Shown: positions 9,481 through 18,114, counted from the stretch's first letter. The stretch: 64,000 nt of DNA from Candidatus Accumulibacter sp. 66-26 (GCA_001897745.1 MKUH01000006.1:224490-288489), one strand, 5' to 3'. The notes: generated from the letters alone by a model not told the origin. Numbers and translations: made by a program.

Positions 9481-10806
9481 TCAGGACAGCTTGGGACGTT
9501 CGTCGAGCACGCGGCGGGCCTTGCCGGTCAGCGTGCGCGGGATGGCGTCGAATTCCATGACCGTGATGCGCGTTGAGACGCCGATCAGGGTCTTGATGCG
9601 GTGCTGCAGTTCCTTGGCGATCGTCTGGATTTCGCTGCTCGCGAGCTTGCCTGACAGTTCGCGCTGCACCTCGCAGCGCACCTCGATGTTGTCGAGGTGG
9701 CCGTCGCGCGTGACGACGATCTGGTAGGTGCCGGCCAGCCGCTTGTCGCGCAGGATTTGCTCCTCGATCTGCGTCGGGAAGACATTCACGCCGCGGATGA
9801 TCAGCATGTCGTCCGAGCGGCCGGTGATCTTGCCCATGCGCCGCATCGAGCGCGAGGTCGGCGGCAGCAGGCGCGTCAGATCGCGCGTGCGGTAGCGGAT
9901 GACCGGCATCGCTTCCTTGGTCAGCGAGGTGAATACGAGTTCGCCTTCCTCGCCGTCGGCGACCGGCAGGCCGGTTTCCGGGTTGATGATCTCGGGGTAG
10001 AAATGGTCTTCCCAGATCACCGGGCCGTCCTTCGATTCGATGCACTCGCTGGCGACGCCCGGGCCCATGACTTCCGAAAGGCCGTAAATGTCGACCGCGT
10101 CGATGCCGAGCTTGCGCTCGATCTCGCCGCGCATGCCCTCGCCCCACGGTTCGGCGCCGAAGATGCCGACTTTCAGCGAGCAGGCGGCGGGGTCGAGACC
10201 CTGCTTCTCGAACTCCTCGGCGATCACCAGCGAGTACGAGGGCGTGACCATGATGATGTCGGGTTGGAAGTCCTGGATCAACTGCACCTGCTTCTCGGTC
10301 TGCCCGCCGGACATCGGCACCACCATGCAGCCGGCGCGCTCGGCGCCGTAGTGGGCGCCGAGGCCGCCGGTGAACAGGCCGTAGCCGTAGGCGATGTGGC
10401 AGGTGTCGCCGGGCCGGCCGCCGGCGGCGCGGATCGAGCGTGCGACGAGGTTGGCCCAGGTGTCGATGTCCTTCAGCGTGTAGCCGACGACGGTCGACTT
10501 GCCGGTCGTGCCGCTCGATGCATGCACGCGCGCCATCTTGTTGCGCGGCACAGCGAAGAGGCCGAAGGGGTAGTTGTCGCGCAGGTCCTGCTTGGTCGTG
10601 TAGGGGAACTTGGCGATATCGGCGAGCGTTTTCAGGTCGTCGGGATGGACGCCGGCCTCGTCGAACTTGCGCTTGTAGTGGGGAACGTTCTCGTAGGCGT
10701 GCTTGAGCGTCCATTTCAGGCGTTCGAGCTGCAGGGCGGCGATCTCGTCGCGGCTGGCGCGTTCGATCGCTTCGAGTTCTCCGGGCTGGGGTTTCTTGAC
10801 GGGCAT
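9481..10806 (-). CDS. paaK: Phenylacetate-CoA ligase
   Basis: A 441-residue ANL-family enzyme, matching the length of PaaK. The ATP-binding P-loop HASSGTTGKSTVVGYT is intact, and the C-terminal segment GKARRVLDERPKL carries the family lysine near the end. VNVFPTQIEEQIL is characteristic of the PaaK/PaaF1 group. It converts phenylacetate, ATP and CoA to phenylacetyl-CoA, the committed entry step of the aerobic pathway. Next to paaI and a thiolase, the assignment is secure. The start ATG at 10806 is preceded by a GAGGAGACAACG ribosome site. No second paaK copy is seen in the window. Confidence 0.96.
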   Translation of the reverse strand: MPVKKPQPGELEAIERASRDEIAALQLERLKWTLKHAYENVPHYKRKFDEAGVHPDDLKTLADIAKFPYTTKQDLRDNYPFGLFAVPRNKMARVHASSGTTGKSTVVGYTLKDIDTWANLVARSIRAAGGRPGDTCHIAYGYGLFTGGLGAHYGAERAGCMVVPMSGGQTEKQVQLIQDFQPDIIMVTPSYSLVIAEEFEKQGLDPAACSLKVGIFGAEPWGEGMRGEIERKLGIDAVDIYGLSEVMGPGVASECIESKDGPVIWEDHFYPEIINPETGLPVADGEEGELVFTSLTKEAMPVIRYRTRDLTRLLPPTSRSMRRMGKITGRSDDMLIIRGVNVFPTQIEEQILRDKRLAGTYQIVVTRDGHLDNIEVRCEVQRELSGKLASSEIQTIAKELQHRIKTLIGVSTRITVMEFDAIPRTLTGKARRVLDERPKLS

Positions 10807-10852
10807 CGTTGTCTCCTCGTTATGGGGTGTGCGCGTGGCGAGCGGGGCGGGG

Positions 10853-11332
10853 TCAGGGGGCGGCGTGCTCTTCCTTCTCTTCCGCCTCCAGCCCGGCGAT
10901 GACCTCGCCGTTGATCCGGTACGACTTGCCGCGAAAGAGCGCGACGACTTTCCCGGTGCGGTTGCGGATGGTGGTGTCGTAGACGCCGGTGCGTCCGGAC
11001 AGCGAGCGTTCCTCGCATTCGGCTTCGAGCACTTCGCCTTCCTTCGCCGGGGCGAGGAAATCGATGTGGCAGGCCGAGGCGACGGTGTTCTTGTTGTAGC
11101 TGTTGCAGGCGTAGGCGAAGGCCGAGTCGGCGAGCGTGAACAGATAGCCGCCGTGGCAGATGTGGTGGCCGTTCACCATGTCCGGCCGGACGACCATGGC
11201 GAGCCGCGCGTAGCCGGGGCGCACGGCGATCAGGCGCAGGCCGATCAGCTTGCTCGCCGCATCGCGGCGGAACATCGCCTCGGCGGTCTGTTCGGCGAGC
11301 GCGGCGGCCTGCTCAGATAGGGTCTTGGTCAT
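10853..11332 (-). CDS. paaI: Hydroxyphenylacetyl-CoA thioesterase PaaI
   Basis: A 159-residue hotdog-fold thioesterase. VNGHHICHGGYLFTLADSAFAYACN is the classical PaaI motif region, with HGG and the conserved Asp. PaaI is known to hydrolyse ring-hydroxylated phenylacetyl-CoAs, which relieves CoA trapping when the epoxide pathway stalls. The ATG at 11332 (MTKTLSEQ) is chosen because GGAGAG precedes it and because the reading frame further upstream belongs to the antisense-like overlap inside paaH. It overlaps the end of paaH by 20 nt, so the two are translationally coupled. Confidence 0.95.
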   Translation of the reverse strand: MTKTLSEQAAALAEQTAEAMFRRDAASKLIGLRLIAVRPGYARLAMVVRPDMVNGHHICHGGYLFTLADSAFAYACNSYNKNTVASACHIDFLAPAKEGEVLEAECEERSLSGRTGVYDTTIRNRTGKVVALFRGKSYRINGEVIAGLEAEEKEEHAAP

Positions 11333-12857
11333 GGAAATTCTCTCCGGAAAAAACCTTGCGCTGGAGCAGCGGCGAACTGCGGTAGCGGTCCTCGCCGTAG
11401 CTCGCGGCGAGGTGGGCGAGCACGCCGTGCACCTGCGCCAGCCCGATCGCGTCGGCCCAGGCCAGCGGCCCGCGCGGGTAGTTGGTGCCGAGGCGCATCG
11501 CGCGGTCGACGTCGGCGGCGCTGCACACCTGCTGGTAGACCGCGTCGGCGCCTTCGTTGGCCAGCATGCAGACGGTGCGCATGACCGCGAGGCCGGGAAC
11601 GTCGGCCAGTTCGGAGACGGCGAATCCGGCCGCCTGCAGGAGGCCGGCCATCGCTTCGAAGGCGGGCGCGGCGCACTGCGCGGCGCGGGCGACGGCGAGG
11701 CGCGGCGCCGTCGCGTAGTCGAGCGCGAGGTCGGCCAGCACAGTGTCGCGCAGGCCGCTGGCCGCCGCACGCTGGCTGGCGCTGCGCCCGTCGGTCAGGT
11801 ACAGCGCCGCGCCGCCGGCTTCGGCGACGCGGCCGTCCGGCGACGCGAGCACGCGATCGATTCTGTGCCCCGCGGCCTGCAGGCGGGCGGCCAGCGCGGC
11901 GGCCAGCGGCGTTTCCCCGTAGATCCGGATGAACTGGGGCGCGGGGCAGGGGGGCGCGCTGCGCGCATGCACCGCCGGCGCGTCGGCGCCGTGGGCGTAG
12001 AAGCCGCGCCCGCTCTTGCGCCCGAGGAAGCCGGCGGCGACCAGCTCCTGCTGGAGCAGCGAGGGGGCGAAGCGCGGGTCGTGGTAGCTCGCCTTCCACA
12101 CCGATTGCGTGACGGCGAAATTCACGTCGTGGCCGATCATGTCCATCAGCTCGAACGGCCCCATGCGGAAGCCGCCGGCCTCGCGCAGGACGGCGTCGAG
12201 CGTCGCGCAGTCGGCGGCGCCTTCGCCGAGCAGGCGCAGGCCTTCGCCGTAGTAAGGGCGGGCCACGCGGTTGACGATGAAGCCGGGCGTCGAGCGTGCG
12301 CGCACCGGCTCCTTGCCCCAGGCGCGCGCGGTGGCGAACAGCGTGTCGGCGACGCCGGCGTCGGTCGCCAGGCCGCTGACGATCTCGACCAGCGCCATCA
12401 GCGGCGCCGGGTTGAAGAAGTGCAGCCCGGCCAGGCGGCCCGGCGCCTTGAGCCCGGCGCCGATGGCGGTGATCGAGATCGACGAGGTGTTGGTGGCGAA
12501 CAGACAGTCGGCGCCGACGAGGCCTTCGAGTTCGCCGAACAGCGCCTGCTTGGCGGCGAGGTCCTCGACGATGGCTTCGATCGCGAGACCGGCGTCGGCC
12601 AGTTCGGCGAGCTGGGAGGCGGGGTGCAGGCGGGCCTTGGCGGCGGCTGCCGCGGCGGCCGTCAGCTTGCCCTTGGCGGCGAGCTTGTCGAAGGTGGCAT
12701 GCAGGTCGGCGATGGCGCGTTCGGCGGCGCCGGGGCGCGCGTCGAGCAGGCGCACGCGGTGGCCGGCGGCGGCCGCCACCTGCGCGATGCCGGCGCCCAT
12801 CGCGCCGGCGCCGACGATGGCGACGGTCTGGTCGGGAGAGAGCGCCGTCGCCATCAT
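11313..12857 (-). CDS. paaH: 3-hydroxyadipyl-CoA dehydrogenase
   Basis: A 514-residue NAD-dependent 3-hydroxyacyl-CoA dehydrogenase. The N-terminal Rossmann motif is VAIVGAGAMGAGIAQVAA. Catalytic-region segments LHFFNPAPLMALVEIV and PGFIVNRVARPYYGEGLRL follow, and then two C-terminal dehydrogenase domains (about 185-285 and 400-500). The roughly 500-residue length with a duplicated C-terminal domain is typical of PaaH/PaaC from phenylacetate operons rather than of fatty-acid FadB-type enzymes. It oxidises 3-hydroxyadipyl-CoA to 3-oxoadipyl-CoA. It overlaps paaG by 4 nt (ATGA) and paaI by 20 nt. Confidence 0.94.
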   Translation of the reverse strand: MMATALSPDQTVAIVGAGAMGAGIAQVAAAAGHRVRLLDARPGAAERAIADLHATFDKLAAKGKLTAAAAAAAKARLHPASQLAELADAGLAIEAIVEDLAAKQALFGELEGLVGADCLFATNTSSISITAIGAGLKAPGRLAGLHFFNPAPLMALVEIVSGLATDAGVADTLFATARAWGKEPVRARSTPGFIVNRVARPYYGEGLRLLGEGAADCATLDAVLREAGGFRMGPFELMDMIGHDVNFAVTQSVWKASYHDPRFAPSLLQQELVAAGFLGRKSGRGFYAHGADAPAVHARSAPPCPAPQFIRIYGETPLAAALAARLQAAGHRIDRVLASPDGRVAEAGGAALYLTDGRSASQRAAASGLRDTVLADLALDYATAPRLAVARAAQCAAPAFEAMAGLLQAAGFAVSELADVPGLAVMRTVCMLANEGADAVYQQVCSAADVDRAMRLGTNYPRGPLAWADAIGLAQVHGVLAHLAASYGEDRYRSSPLLQRKVFSGENFHDQDPI

Positions 12858-13654
12858 TCGCCCTTGAACTGCGGCGCGCGCTTGGCCATGAAGGCGGCGA
12901 CGCCTTCCCGGTAGTCGTGGCTGCGGCCGAGCTCGCGCATCATGTCGCGTTCGAGGTCGAGCTGCGTTTCGAGATCGTTGTTCACCGAGGCGCGCATGGC
13001 CTGCCGCGTGCGCACCAGCGCTTTGGTCGGCGCGGCGGCGAACTGCGTGGCGATCCGGTCGACCGTCGCGGGCAGGGCGTCGTCCTCGACGCAGGCCCAG
13101 ATCAGGCCCCAGGCGGCGGCCTGCTCGGCCGGCAGCTTCTCGGCGAGCAGGGCGAGGCCCATGGCGCGCGCCATGCCGACGCGCTGCGGCAGGAACCAGG
13201 TGCCGCCAGTGTCGGGGATTAGGCCGATCTTGCCGAAGGCCTGCAGGAAGCTCGCCGATTTCGCCGCGACGACGATGTCGCAGGCCAGCGCGAGGCTGGC
13301 GCCGGCGCCGGCGGCGACGCCGTTCACCGCGCAGACCGTCGGCATGCGCAGGTTCTGCAGGCGCAGGACGAGCGGTTTGTAGTTCTTCTCGACCGAGGCG
13401 CCGAGGTCGGGCGCCGCGTCGCTGGATGCGTCGGAGGCCACCGAGCGGTCGTTCAAATCCTGCCCGGCGCAGAAGCCGCGCCCGGCACCGGAAAGCACCA
13501 GGACGCGTGCCGTCGGGTCGGCTTCGAGCGCGGTCAGCGCCTGCCGCACTTCCTCGTGCATGGCGTCGGTGAAGCTATTCAGGCGTTCCGGGCGGTTCAG
13601 CACGAGGCGGGCGACGCCGGCATCGACGGAGTAGGTGATCGTTTCAAATTTCAT
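12854..13654 (-). CDS. paaG: Ring-epoxide isomerase / enoyl-CoA hydratase PaaG
   Basis: A 266-residue crotonase. GAGRGFCAGQDLNDRSV is the first oxyanion-hole region, and the AGQDL variant is characteristic of PaaG. GVAAGAGASLALACDIVVAA is the second. The key Asp-containing segment GLIPDTGGTWFLPQRVG is intact. PaaG isomerises 1,2-epoxyphenylacetyl-CoA to oxepin-CoA and also shifts double bonds later in the pathway. The presence of PaaG implies that a ring-1,2-epoxidised CoA ester is made by this cell. The start ATG is 125 nt after the paaN stop, and the gene overlaps paaH by 4 nt. Confidence 0.93.
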   Translation of the reverse strand: MKFETITYSVDAGVARLVLNRPERLNSFTDAMHEEVRQALTALEADPTARVLVLSGAGRGFCAGQDLNDRSVASDASSDAAPDLGASVEKNYKPLVLRLQNLRMPTVCAVNGVAAGAGASLALACDIVVAAKSASFLQAFGKIGLIPDTGGTWFLPQRVGMARAMGLALLAEKLPAEQAAAWGLIWACVEDDALPATVDRIATQFAAAPTKALVRTRQAMRASVNNDLETQLDLERDMMRELGRSHDYREGVAAFMAKRAPQFKGE

Positions 13655-13670
13655 TGATTAACCTCATTCG

Positions 13671-13753
13671 GCACGGAGAGTACGGAAAAACGGAGCGCAC
13701 AGAGAAAAACGAAAACGGGTTCTGCCTTTCTCCGTGCTCCTGTGTCTCTGTGC
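13671..13753. repeat. Intergenic interleaved inverted repeats
   Basis: Between paaN and paaG, GCACGGAGA (13671-13679) pairs with TCTCCGTGC (13729-13737), and GCACAGAGA (13697-13705) pairs with TCTCTGTGC (13745-13753). The two arms are variants of one 9-mer, so several alternative hairpins can form. It resembles dispersed intergenic repeats common in betaproteobacterial genomes and may attenuate transcription from paaN into paaG. Confidence 0.6.
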
Positions 13754-13779
13754 TTTCCATGTTCAAAGCGTTTCGTCGA

Positions 13780-15447
13780 TCAAACGTGATAACGCCGTTG
13801 CACGACGCGGAAGCGGTTGGCGACGAAGGCCGAGTCGGCGTAGGAGGCGTTGGCCGCCGGGTTGCCGCCGGTGCCGTGGTAGTCGGAGAAGGCCGCCGAC
13901 TGGTTCACGAAGACGCCGCCGGTCAGGTTGATCGAGAGCGCGACCTTGCTGCGCCAGGTGGCTGCGGTCATCGCGTCGATGACTTCCTGGCGCGTCGAGT
14001 AGAGGCCGACGGTGAGCGCGCCGTGGCGGGCGACCACGTGCTCGGAGAGGGCGATCGCGGCGGCCGTGTCGGCGACCTTGACGATGAAGCTGATCGGCCC
14101 GAAGCGTTCTTCCATCCACGCGCTTTCGTCGGCAGCATCGCAGGCGATGAGCACCGGCGTGCGCACCTGCGCGTTCGGGAAGTCGGGGTTGGCGAGCGTC
14201 CGCGCGGCGAGGATGACGCGGCCGAGGGCGCCGCCGTTGGCGATGTCGATGCGGCGCAGGGTGTCCTCGGACTGCACGGCGCCGAGCACGGCGTGCGCGA
14301 CTTCCGGCTTCGCCAGGAAGCCTTCGATGGCGCGCGCAAGATCGGCGCAGACGTCGTCGTAGCTCTTGCGGCCTTCGTCGGTTTCGATCCCGTCGGCTGG
14401 CACGAGGATCGCCTGCGAGGTGGTGCACATCTGCCCCGAATAGAGCGCGAGGGTGAAGGCGAGGTTGCGCAGCATCGCCTTGTAGGCGTCGGTCGAGTCG
14501 ATCACGATGTTGTTCACGCCGGCCAACTCGGCATAGACCTGCGCCTGCCGGCAGTTGTCGATCAGCCACTGGCCGAAGGCGTTGCCGCCGGTGAAGTCCA
14601 CCGACTTCACCGCCGGGTGGCGGGCCAGCGTCTGCGTGTCCTCGCGCTGGTCGAAGGCGGCCAGCGTCACGAGGTCGGCGTCGAGGCCGTTCTCGGCGAG
14701 CACTTCGCGCGCGATGCGCACCGTCAGGGCGGTCGGCAGGATGGCGTTCGAATGCGGCTTGACGATGGCGGCGTTGCCGGTGGCCAGCGCGGCGAACAGG
14801 CCGGGGTAGGTGTTCCAGGTCGGGAAGGTGCCGCAGCCGACGACCAGCGCGACGCCGCGCCCGACGATCTCGAAGTGCTTTTTCATGACGAGCGGCGGGT
14901 TCTTGCCCTGCGGCTTCTCCCACACGGCTTCCGCCGGGACGAAGCTCTGCTCGCGCCAGGCGTAGGCCACGGCTTCGAGGCCGCGGTCCTGCGCATGTGG
15001 GCCGCCGGCCTGGAAGGCCATCATCCAGCCCTGGCCGGTGGTCATCATCACCGCGTGGGCGATCTCGAAGCTGCGCTTGTTCAGGCGGTCGAGGATCTCC
15101 AGGCAGACACCGACGCGCCCTTCGGCGCCGATCTTCTGCCAGCCGGCCATCGCCCGCTGCCCGGCCGCGACCAGCGCCTCGGCGTCGCACACCGGGTATT
15201 TCACGTCGAGCGCCACGCCGTAGGGCGAGCGCTCGCTGCTCATCCAGCCGCGGACGCCCGGCTGGTCGAGCGCGAATTCCTTACCGAGGCAGGCTTCATA
15301 CGCGCGCTTGCCGTCTTCCATCGCGGTTTCGCCGTAGGTCTTTGGACTCGGCATCTCGTTGAAGGCCGCCCAGTAGCCGCGGGTGTGGATGGCCTCGACG
15401 GCGGCGTCGAGCGTCGCGCGGTGTTTCTCGAACAGGGGGTGGGGCAT
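13780..15447 (-). CDS. paaN: Phenylacetate degradation aldehyde dehydrogenase PaaN
   Basis: A 555-residue aldehyde dehydrogenase-superfamily protein of the PaaN type. NAD-binding FPTWNTYPGLFAALATGNAA, the glutamate-containing VYAELAGVNNIVID, and the cysteine region SGQMCTTSQAIL are visible. Unlike PaaZ it has no C-terminal MaoC hydratase domain, so ring-opening hydrolysis of oxepin-CoA must be supplied by another protein. PaaN should oxidise the resulting semialdehyde to 3-oxo-5,6-dehydrosuberyl-CoA. It is the first gene of the leftward operon, transcribed from the divergent control region shared with the diiron oxygenase gene. Confidence 0.92.
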   Translation of the reverse strand: MPHPLFEKHRATLDAAVEAIHTRGYWAAFNEMPSPKTYGETAMEDGKRAYEACLGKEFALDQPGVRGWMSSERSPYGVALDVKYPVCDAEALVAAGQRAMAGWQKIGAEGRVGVCLEILDRLNKRSFEIAHAVMMTTGQGWMMAFQAGGPHAQDRGLEAVAYAWREQSFVPAEAVWEKPQGKNPPLVMKKHFEIVGRGVALVVGCGTFPTWNTYPGLFAALATGNAAIVKPHSNAILPTALTVRIAREVLAENGLDADLVTLAAFDQREDTQTLARHPAVKSVDFTGGNAFGQWLIDNCRQAQVYAELAGVNNIVIDSTDAYKAMLRNLAFTLALYSGQMCTTSQAILVPADGIETDEGRKSYDDVCADLARAIEGFLAKPEVAHAVLGAVQSEDTLRRIDIANGGALGRVILAARTLANPDFPNAQVRTPVLIACDAADESAWMEERFGPISFIVKVADTAAAIALSEHVVARHGALTVGLYSTRQEVIDAMTAATWRSKVALSINLTGGVFVNQSAAFSDYHGTGGNPAANASYADSAFVANRFRVVQRRYHV

Positions 15448-15487
15448 TGCGTCCTCCGTTTTTCCGTACGGTTGGTTGATGCGCTAA

Positions 15488-15516
15488 ACGTTACAAAAAC
15501 AAAATACGAATGTCAA
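15488..15516 (-). promoter_or_regulatory. Promoter candidate for paaN operon
   Basis: On the minus strand a perfect TTGACA (15516-15511), a 17-nt spacer and TAACGT (15493-15488). The spacer contains TCGTATT directly behind the -35 box and GTAAC at its far end, the same elements as in the divergent promoter. Confidence 0.55.
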
Positions 15517-15698
15517 TCAAAGTATCAAGAAATAAATTCCGCTAAAAGAAATTCCGGTGCAGCTAGGTATCGATGGCTGGTCGGCGGCCTTGCTGTTTGT
15601 TGATTGAGCGCTATGTCTGGCGGGGTTATCGTCGGTATCGCGTGGCGGTGCTTTCTGCGGCTGCTTCAGATTTGTTTGTTTAAGCGATACAAAAATCG

Positions 15699-15728
15699 TT
15701 GACACGTCGGTCGTATTGGTAACATGAT
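15699..15728 (+). promoter_or_regulatory. Promoter candidate for diiron oxygenase operon
   Basis: A perfect TTGACA (15699-15704), an 18-nt spacer and CATGAT (15723-15728), ending 76 nt before the start codon. TCGTATT (15711-15717) followed by GTAAC (15719-15723) repeats the elements of the divergent paaN promoter and could be an operator half-site. Confidence 0.55.
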
Positions 15729-15804
15729 GCGTGCACCGGAATCGCGACCGGAACGAATTTTTGAATTGATCGACCGAACCCTGTGCAACGCAAAGGAGAC
15801 AAGC

Positions 15805-16833
15805 ATGGCCGCCAACAAGGAACGTTTTGCCGACAAGATGGATCTGCCGCCCGCCACCCCGCAGCCGAACGTCTATCCGCTGTCGTGGGAAGCGCATACC
15901 ACCAAGATGGAAGAGGTGTTCGCCGCCTCGACCCGCGAATACTGGGACCCGGCCAAGCTGCCGTGGGACACCTTCGATCCGTCGAGCTACAGCTGGGAGG
16001 AGCGGGAAGCCATTGCCTACTGGTGGACGCTGCTCTCGGTGTTCGACGCGTCGGCGCCCCCGGTCTTCGCCGAGGCGTTGATCAAGACCTACGAGGTGCA
16101 TGAAGAAGCGCCGGTGCGCAACTGCTTCTTCTCGGTGACGCGCGACGAGCACAACCACGAGATGATGTGCGGCATGGCGATCACCAAGCTGCTCGACCAC
16201 CCGGACGCGCTGACCTACACGCCGAAGACCGATCTCGGCCGCCGCCTGCAGAAGAACGCGCAGTGGCTGTACTTCAACGGCGGCCGCTACTGGGAAGGCT
16301 ACAAGAAGGCGGTGCCGCGCTATTCGCTGGCCGTGCTCTTCAGTTCCTTCCTGATGGGCGAGATTGCCGCCGCGACGATCTTCAAGCAGATGTACGACAA
16401 CTCGCGCGAGGCGGTCTTCAAGGAAGGCTTCCGCAACATCGGGCGCGACGAGGGCCGCCACATGGCGATCTGCATGGCGCTGATGGAGCGCGACTATCCG
16501 CGCCTCGGCGACGAGGACAAGAGCGTCGTCACCAAACAGATCCGCGCCGGCTACCTCTTCCTGTCGGCCGTGCTGTTCGAGCCGCCGATGGATTTCTGGG
16601 ACCTGCCGGCCGACTTCATCGCCAACCAGCGCGAAGGCGAGGAAGTCTGCCGTATGGCCGGCTTCGGCATTCCGACCTACGACCAGAAGCTGGAGAACTG
16701 GAAGAAGGCGATGCTCAACCTGAAGGGCGTGCTCGACCGCTACGGCATCGAGTTCCCGGCGATTCCGGAGGTCGGCATCACCGGCCGCGAAATCTCCGAC
16801 GTCGAGATGGACGACATCATTCCGGTGTTTTAA
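15805..16833 (+). CDS. Ferritin-like R2-type diiron oxygenase, aromatic locus
   Basis: A 342-residue soluble protein with a complete carboxylate-bridged diiron ligand set: E90, E115-x-x-H118 (in DEHNHE), E186 (GEIAAA) and E216-x-x-H219 (in DEGRH). The spacing of two E...ExxH pairs is that of R2-like monooxygenases, desaturases and AurF-type N-oxygenases. It is not PaaA, PaaC or BoxB by length or motif context. The electron donor is most likely the ferredoxin-reductase encoded 99 nt downstream. PaaX follows, so expression is probably aromatic-acid responsive. The substrate could be phenylacetyl-CoA, an amino- or hydroxyaromatic acid, or a related compound. ATG 15805 is chosen for its AAGGAGACAAG ribosome site. 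Confidence 0.88.
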   Translation: MAANKERFADKMDLPPATPQPNVYPLSWEAHTTKMEEVFAASTREYWDPAKLPWDTFDPSSYSWEEREAIAYWWTLLSVFDASAPPVFAEALIKTYEVHEEAPVRNCFFSVTRDEHNHEMMCGMAITKLLDHPDALTYTPKTDLGRRLQKNAQWLYFNGGRYWEGYKKAVPRYSLAVLFSSFLMGEIAAATIFKQMYDNSREAVFKEGFRNIGRDEGRHMAICMALMERDYPRLGDEDKSVVTKQIRAGYLFLSAVLFEPPMDFWDLPADFIANQREGEEVCRMAGFGIPTYDQKLENWKKAMLNLKGVLDRYGIEFPAIPEVGITGREISDVEMDDIIPVF

Positions 16834-16835
16834 CG

Positions 16836-16921
16836 GAATCGGCGGGAGTCGGAGATCGGGAGTCGGGGCTCTCCGTTTTTCGATTCCGATTCCCGCCTTC
16901 CGACTCCCGATTTTCGATTCT
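16836..16921. repeat. Intergenic GGGAGTCGG-type inverted repeats
   Basis: Between the oxygenase and its reductase the unit ATCGG(CG)GGAGTCGG occurs twice on the left, and its complement (CCGACTCCCGAT, CCGATTCCCGCC) on the right, around a CTCCGTTTTTCG centre. The RNA can fold into a long hairpin. It may stabilise the upstream mRNA or lower reductase expression. It looks like a dispersed REP-like element. Confidence 0.6.
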
Positions 16922-16932
16922 CGAGGAAAACA

Positions 16933-17988
16933 ATGAGCCGCATCGTCCTGCACCCCTCAGGAAAGACCGTCGAATGCGCGCACGGCGACACCGTGCTGGC
17001 CGCGCTGGAAAATGCCGGCTACGCGCTGCCCAACAACTGCCGCGCCGGCGCCTGCGGCGAATGCAAGGTCAAGGTACTGTCCGGCCATTTCGATCAGGGC
17101 GTCGTTCTCGACATGGCGCTTTCGCCCGACGAGCGCCGCGACGGCTACGGCCTGATGTGCATGGCCAAGCCGATCTCGGAGGAGATGGTCATCGAGTGGG
17201 GGACGGCCGACGCCAAGCCCAAGCTCTTTCCGCCGCGCGAGAACGCGCTCTTCGTCGTGGTCGACAAGAGCATCTGCGCCGCCCGCGTCGCCGAACTGCG
17301 CCTGCGCCCGGTCGGCCCGGTGCTGCGCTACTGGCCCGGCCAGTACGTCACGCTCGGCTCCGAGCGCGACCATATTCCCTACCGCGCCTATTCGATCGCC
17401 AACGCGCCGCGTCCGGACGGCGAGATTACGCTGCAGGTGGCGCGCTCCGACGACGGCGTGACCAGCCCCTGGGTGCACGACACCCTGCGGATCGGCGATC
17501 AGGTCAAGCTGAACGGCGCCTACGGCACCTTCATCGGCGATCCTTCGGTCGATACGCCGGTGCTCTGCCTGGCCGCCGGCACCGGGCTGGCGCCCGTGCT
17601 GGCGCTCGCCGAGGCGGCGCTGCGCCGCGGCTACAAGCGTCCGGTGACGCTCGTCGTTTCGGCGCGCACGGAGGCCGACCTCTACGCACGCGGCATCATG
17701 GCCTGGTGGCACGCCAAGCACCGCAACTTCGACTACAAGCTGACGCTGACGCGCGAGGAGAAGGAGGGCTATCTGCACGGCCGCGTCGATACCGTGCTGC
17801 CGACGCTGTTCTCCGATCTTTCGCAGCACAGCGTCTTCGCCGCCGGCAGCCCGGAGTTCGTCGATGCCTGCGTCGCCGCCGCGAAGCGGCTCGGCGCGCA
17901 GGAGGCGATGATCCATACCGAGGGTTTCTTCGCGCAGCAGCAGGCGAACGCGGCGGATGGCGATCCTTTCCTCTTCCTCAACGGCTGA
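16933..17988 (+). CDS. 2Fe-2S ferredoxin / FAD / NAD(P)H oxidoreductase
   Basis: A 351-residue electron-transfer protein. An N-terminal plant-type 2Fe-2S domain has C36, C41, C44 and C76. A ferredoxin-reductase FAD domain (YRAYSIANAPRPDGE, about 150-160) and an NAD-binding domain (CLAAGTGLAPVLALAEAAL) follow. The order ferredoxin-FAD-NAD is that of BenC/XylZ-type reductases and the reverse of PaaE, which has its iron-sulfur domain at the C-terminus. It should carry electrons from NAD(P)H to the diiron oxygenase encoded just upstream. The start ATG lies behind GAGGAAAACA. It is the natural second component of a two-component oxygenase. Confidence 0.93.
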   Translation: MSRIVLHPSGKTVECAHGDTVLAALENAGYALPNNCRAGACGECKVKVLSGHFDQGVVLDMALSPDERRDGYGLMCMAKPISEEMVIEWGTADAKPKLFPPRENALFVVVDKSICAARVAELRLRPVGPVLRYWPGQYVTLGSERDHIPYRAYSIANAPRPDGEITLQVARSDDGVTSPWVHDTLRIGDQVKLNGAYGTFIGDPSVDTPVLCLAAGTGLAPVLALAEAALRRGYKRPVTLVVSARTEADLYARGIMAWWHAKHRNFDYKLTLTREEKEGYLHGRVDTVLPTLFSDLSQHSVFAAGSPEFVDACVAAAKRLGAQEAMIHTEGFFAQQQANAADGDPFLFLNG

Positions 17989-18114
17989 TTCGGCCCGCGT
18001 TTTTTGCGGACGAGACTGGCGAGCCGGAGGGCGAGCGGCTAGAATCGTCGGCTTCGCGCAGCAGGCGGGCGCGGCCGACGATTTCCGGCCGGCTCCGCCG
18101 CCAACAAGAAAAAA

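Larger units (their letters stand above)
15448..15804. other. Divergent control region, paaN / diiron oxygenase
   Basis: This 357-nt AT-rich spacer holds two back-to-back promoter candidates, listed separately. A short inverted repeat CGAT-N6-ATCG (15686-15699) lies just before the rightward -35 box. No open frame with coding character was seen. The local PaaX repressor is the likely regulator, but I could not find a match to the E. coli PaaX operator. Confidence 0.6.
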
